The notes below the pieces were generated by a model. The model made no database searches, was not told the origin of the DNA, and saw nothing but the letters and a program-made list of their open reading frames with translations. Of a stretch of DNA of 9,128 bases, positions 6,332 through 9,128 are shown piece after piece. A program made the translations under genes and the position numbers. The first letter of the stretch is position 1. Each line of letters starts with the position of its first letter. This DNA is from Pseudomonadota bacterium (GTDB lineage Bacteria; Pseudomonadota; Alphaproteobacteria; Rhizobiales; Devosiaceae), in the NCBI GenBank assembly GCA_023427545.1, contig JAEZBF010000164.1:1-9128 (forward strand), in the 5' to 3' direction.

Positions 6332-7474
6332 CTATCCGATCTGCTTCTTTAGAGAAGCGATACGGGCATAGCTTTCTTCGATCCGGGTCCGGAACGCCGG
6401 ATCGGCCTCGGCTTCCTTGACGAGGATCGTGCGGACCTGGGCGGCAAGGCCGGGTGTGTACCGATCTGTGTTGGAAAACAGCAGGACGTCGACGCCGGCC
6501 CGAACGGCTGCCACCACCGATTCTCGGAGGCTGTAGTGCTGGCGGATTGCCGCCATCTCGAGGTCGTCCGAAATCACCACACCGGTAAAGCCGAGATCGC
6601 CGCGTAGCACGCCTTCGATCCAGCGTGACGAGAGGCTCGCCGGCTGCTGGCTATCCTCGTCCGCGTAGTCGGCGTTGAACAAGTGGCCAACCATGACCAT
6701 GTCGGCCAGCCCTTCGTCGATGAGCGTGGCGTAAGGCTCAAGTTCGGTCTTGCTCCACGTCTTGGTGATGTCGACGAAACCTCGATGGCTGTCGGCCTTG
6801 CTCGACCCGTGCCCGGGAAAATGCTTGAGCGCCGTCAGCATGCCGGCGGCATGGTGGGCCCGCACGAAGGCGGCGGCATAGTCGCTGACTGTTTCAGGGT
6901 CAGCGCCATAGGCCCGACCGGCCCTGGCGATCACGCGGTTGCGGGGATTGACGCTAAGGTCGACGACGGGACCGAAATTCACGGTGAAGCCAAGGTCAGC
7001 GATAGAGGTGGCCATACCTAGGTAGAGGGACTCGGCCTCGTCCAGAGAGTCGTTGGCTGCGACCTGTTTCGCCGGCGGCTCCTCATCAAACCCGACCGCA
7101 CTGGTCAAGCGCTCCACCTGGCCGCCCTCCTGATCGATCGCGAGGAACGGCGGCAGGTCGGGCGACGCGGCGAGGAATGCCTCGTTCATGGCGCTGACCC
7201 GCGACAGACTCGCAATGTTCGGCTTGAGATAGATAAGACCGCCGAGTACGCCGTCCGCGATCTGCCGGCGCACCGCAACCACGGACTTGTCGTCTGTGTC
7301 GTCACCAGCGAAGCCCACAATGATCATCTGGCCGGCCATCTGCTCGATGGTCTGTGCCGAGGCGGTGGAGATCGAAAGGACGAACAGAGCAGGGACGGCA
7401 AACGTCCGCAGAATCGAGGAAATCACAATACGCACGGCTTTCTGGAATCGGGGCGGAGAGCAGTGGTCGATCAT
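6332..7474 (-). CDS. Secreted glycoside hydrolase family 3 protein, NagZ-like beta-N-acetylhexosaminidase
   Basis: A 380-residue single-domain GH3 enzyme. Visible family motifs are IDQEGG (113-118), KHFPGHG (217-223), the Asp-Ser-His dyad DSH (228-230) that supplies the acid/base in NagZ enzymes, and SDDLEM (302-307), whose first Asp (D303) should be the nucleophile. NagZ removes GlcNAc from anhydro-muropeptides during peptidoglycan recycling and is normally cytoplasmic. Here residues 1-40 look like a signal peptide: Arg15 and Arg23, a hydrophobic core around F25-S34, and an A-S-A site before Q41, with no lipobox Cys. The mature enzyme should therefore be periplasmic. ATG at 7472-7474 is taken as start, but neither it nor the alternative GTG at 7433-7435 (which gives a tidier signal peptide) has a clear ribosome binding site. 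It begins 29 bases after the GGDEF-EAL gene, so the two are likely co-transcribed. Confidence 0.9.
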   Translation of the reverse strand: MIDHCSPPRFQKAVRIVISSILRTFAVPALFVLSISTASAQTIEQMAGQMIIVGFAGDDTDDKSVVAVRRQIADGVLGGLIYLKPNIASLSRVSAMNEAFLAASPDLPPFLAIDQEGGQVERLTSAVGFDEEPPAKQVAANDSLDEAESLYLGMATSIADLGFTVNFGPVVDLSVNPRNRVIARAGRAYGADPETVSDYAAAFVRAHHAAGMLTALKHFPGHGSSKADSHRGFVDITKTWSKTELEPYATLIDEGLADMVMVGHLFNADYADEDSQQPASLSSRWIEGVLRGDLGFTGVVISDDLEMAAIRQHYSLRESVVAAVRAGVDVLLFSNTDRYTPGLAAQVRTILVKEAEADPAFRTRIEESYARIASLKKQIG

Positions 7475-7503
7475 TGCGGCGGAAAGAACACGGCTTGGCA
7501 GAT

Positions 7504-9128
7504 TCAGCCGACGCGCACCTTGGCGGCGTCGGCCATCATCTCCCGCATCTCAACTGCAGTCTTGGGCCGACCAAAGTGATAGCCCTGCCCGATCCGACAG
7601 CCCAGTATGCGCAGCATCCAAGCCTGGTCGGCGTTCTCGACGCCCTCAGCGACCACAACCTTGTTGAGCGTCTCGGAGAGGGTCATCACCGCCCGGATGA
7701 TCGCGCCGGCCTCCTGGTCAGCAGGCAGGCTGCTCACGAAGCTCTGGTCGATCTTGATCTTGTCGACGGGCAGACGCCCCAGATAGCTCAACGAGGAATA
7801 GCCCGTGCCAAAGTCGTCGAGCGCGATGCCGATACCCATTTCGCGCAGCCGCTCGAGGGCGTCGGTAATGCTCCGGTCGCGCGACATGAACAAGCCCTCG
7901 GTAATCTCGAGGTCGAGCCGGCTCGGCGGCAGACCCGAAAGCGACAACGCCTCCCGCACCTCGGCCGCGACATCGACGAGTTCGAACTGCATCGGGGAAA
8001 CGTTGACGGCCAGCCGGATGTGCTCGGGCCAACCCATCGCATCAACACAGGCCGTGCGCAGGACAAAGCGACCGATCTCCACCATCTGGCCCGTTTCTTC
8101 GGCGGCTGGAATGAAACGGGTCGGCGAAACGGTGCCGAGTTCGGGATGGTGCCACCGCACCAGCGCCTCGACGCCAATCATCCGCCCGCTGTCGAGATCG
8201 ACCTGTGGTTGATAAGTGACGGACAGTTCGTTGCGCTCCAGGGCAAGCCTGAGCGCGACCTCCATGTCCTGCTTTTCCTTCAGGCGCTCATCCATCTCAG
8301 GGGAGAACACCGCAAAGCTGCTGCCTGGCCTCCGCTTTGCAGCGCTCAGCGCCATATCCGCATGACTGATCAGCACCTGAGGGTCGTACCCCGAAACGTC
8401 CGAAGTGGTCGCGCCTGCGCTCGCCGCGATCAGAGCCTGGTGGCCTCCCTCGAGATGGTAGGCCTGGGTTACCCGTTCGAGCACACCGCTGCAGAAGGCG
8501 CCCAGATCGTCGGGGGCCATGGTACCGGGGCGCGCCAGGGCGAAGCTGTCGCCACCAAGGCGCGCCACAGCCTCGACCTCGCAAGCCTTAAGGCGGCTCA
8601 CAACCTGCTTGAGCACCATGTCGCCGTAGCTGTGGCCCAGGGTGTCATTCACAGTCTTGAAACGCCCAAGGTCGATGAGGATGACCGTCACTCCATTAGC
8701 CCGAGTGCGGTCATCGACCATCAGGGCATCGATCATCTCGACGAGCTTCAGGCGCGACCAGGCACCCGTGAGGGGATCATGGCTGACGAGGTAGTTCAGG
8801 CGCTGCTCGTTGTGACGGCGTTCGCTGATGTCGCGGAACGTGAGGCAGGCAACCCGCCTCGTGCGAGCCTCAACCCTGCGCTCGAGTTCCTTCACCTCGG
8901 ACAGCGTGATCGAGTACTCGATGATCCGCGCTTCATTATCCTGCGTCGGGAGCAACACCTCGGCAGGCGGAGCATGCGGCTGAGGGGGCGGCGCCTCCAT
9001 GATCCGGCGGACCGCACGATCGATTTGGCGGGGGAGCACTTCGCGCGCCAGCCGGCCGTTGAGACCGGCGCCCAGCAGCTCTTCCGCCAGCTTGCTGGCA
9101 GCGATGATCTTACCGCTCTCCTCGATGA
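7504..9128 (-). CDS. PAS-GGDEF-EAL cyclic-di-GMP phosphodiesterase, 5' end beyond window
   Basis: The frame is open from the TGA at 7504-7506 to the right edge, so the start lies outside. The upstream codons read GKIIAASKLAEELLG, typical of a PAS domain, arguing against the GTG at 9037-9039 as the true start. Numbering from that GTG: PAS/PAC remainder to about 75, GGDEF about 80-245, EAL about 255-505. The GGDEF signature is GGDSF (162-166), and the RxxD inhibitory site is replaced by C-x-x-E (153-156), so cyclase activity is doubtful. The EAL domain is intact: EALVRW (291-296), N346, E378, DDFGTGYSS (408-416), K429-I-D431, AEGVE (464-468) and GQGYHFGRP (484-492). It should hydrolyse c-di-GMP to pGpG, with the GGDEF perhaps sensing GTP. 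No membrane segment is visible. It leads the gene block that continues with the GH3 gene. Confidence 0.93.
   Translation of the reverse strand, partial: IEESGKIIAASKLAEELLGAGLNGRLAREVLPRQIDRAVRRIMEAPPPQPHAPPAEVLLPTQDNEARIIEYSITLSEVKELERRVEARTRRVACLTFRDISERRHNEQRLNYLVSHDPLTGAWSRLKLVEMIDALMVDDRTRANGVTVILIDLGRFKTVNDTLGHSYGDMVLKQVVSRLKACEVEAVARLGGDSFALARPGTMAPDDLGAFCSGVLERVTQAYHLEGGHQALIAASAGATTSDVSGYDPQVLISHADMALSAAKRRPGSSFAVFSPEMDERLKEKQDMEVALRLALERNELSVTYQPQVDLDSGRMIGVEALVRWHHPELGTVSPTRFIPAAEETGQMVEIGRFVLRTACVDAMGWPEHIRLAVNVSPMQFELVDVAAEVREALSLSGLPPSRLDLEITEGLFMSRDRSITDALERLREMGIGIALDDFGTGYSSLSYLGRLPVDKIKIDQSFVSSLPADQEAGAIIRAVMTLSETLNKVVVAEGVENADQAWMLRILGCRIGQGYHFGRPKTAVEMREMMADAAKVRVG

Overview
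The window reads as a GC-rich alphaproteobacterial chromosome segment, most likely Hyphomicrobiales (Rhizobiales). The clues are the overall codon bias, a giant apolipoprotein-like repeat protein with a C-terminal domain of a kind I recall from that order, and an LpxH/YbbF-like phosphoesterase of the type common there. The genus cannot be fixed from the sequence; a Devosia-like organism is only a guess. I see no RNA genes, mobile elements, CRISPR arrays or attachment sites.

Layout: two convergent blocks meet at a hairpin terminator near 4015-4042. The left block (plus strand, 3-3992) is one gene whose start lies left of the window. At least 1329 residues are visible. Nearly all of it is helical repeat: a strict 11-residue tandem repeat of 43 full units (24-1442), a degenerate continuation in the same register to about 2300, mixed coiled coil with a second 11-residue run (2772-3068), a proline-rich linker, and a separate C-terminal domain ending at a TAA stop. 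It resembles the large polar-growth scaffold proteins of Rhizobiales (Agrobacterium GPR, Sinorhizobium RgsE). That assignment is inference.

The right block (minus strand, read right to left) has four same-direction genes: a PAS-GGDEF-EAL cyclic-di-GMP protein cut by the right edge, a secreted glycoside hydrolase family 3 (NagZ-like) enzyme, an LpxH-like metallophosphoesterase and an MFS transporter of the HcaT-like group. The gaps are 29, 93 and 105 bases. The first pair is almost certainly co-transcribed and the rest plausibly so. The set suggests envelope and peptidoglycan metabolism next to a c-di-GMP signalling protein.

The most unusual object is the undecad repeat: 69 consecutive 11-residue units without a single register slip, with a conserved Arg/His position that covaries with its neighbour. 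The GGDEF domain is degenerate (GGDSF) while the EAL domain is intact, so the signalling protein is predicted to degrade c-di-GMP. The longest antisense frames across the repeat gene are shadows of its codon pattern.
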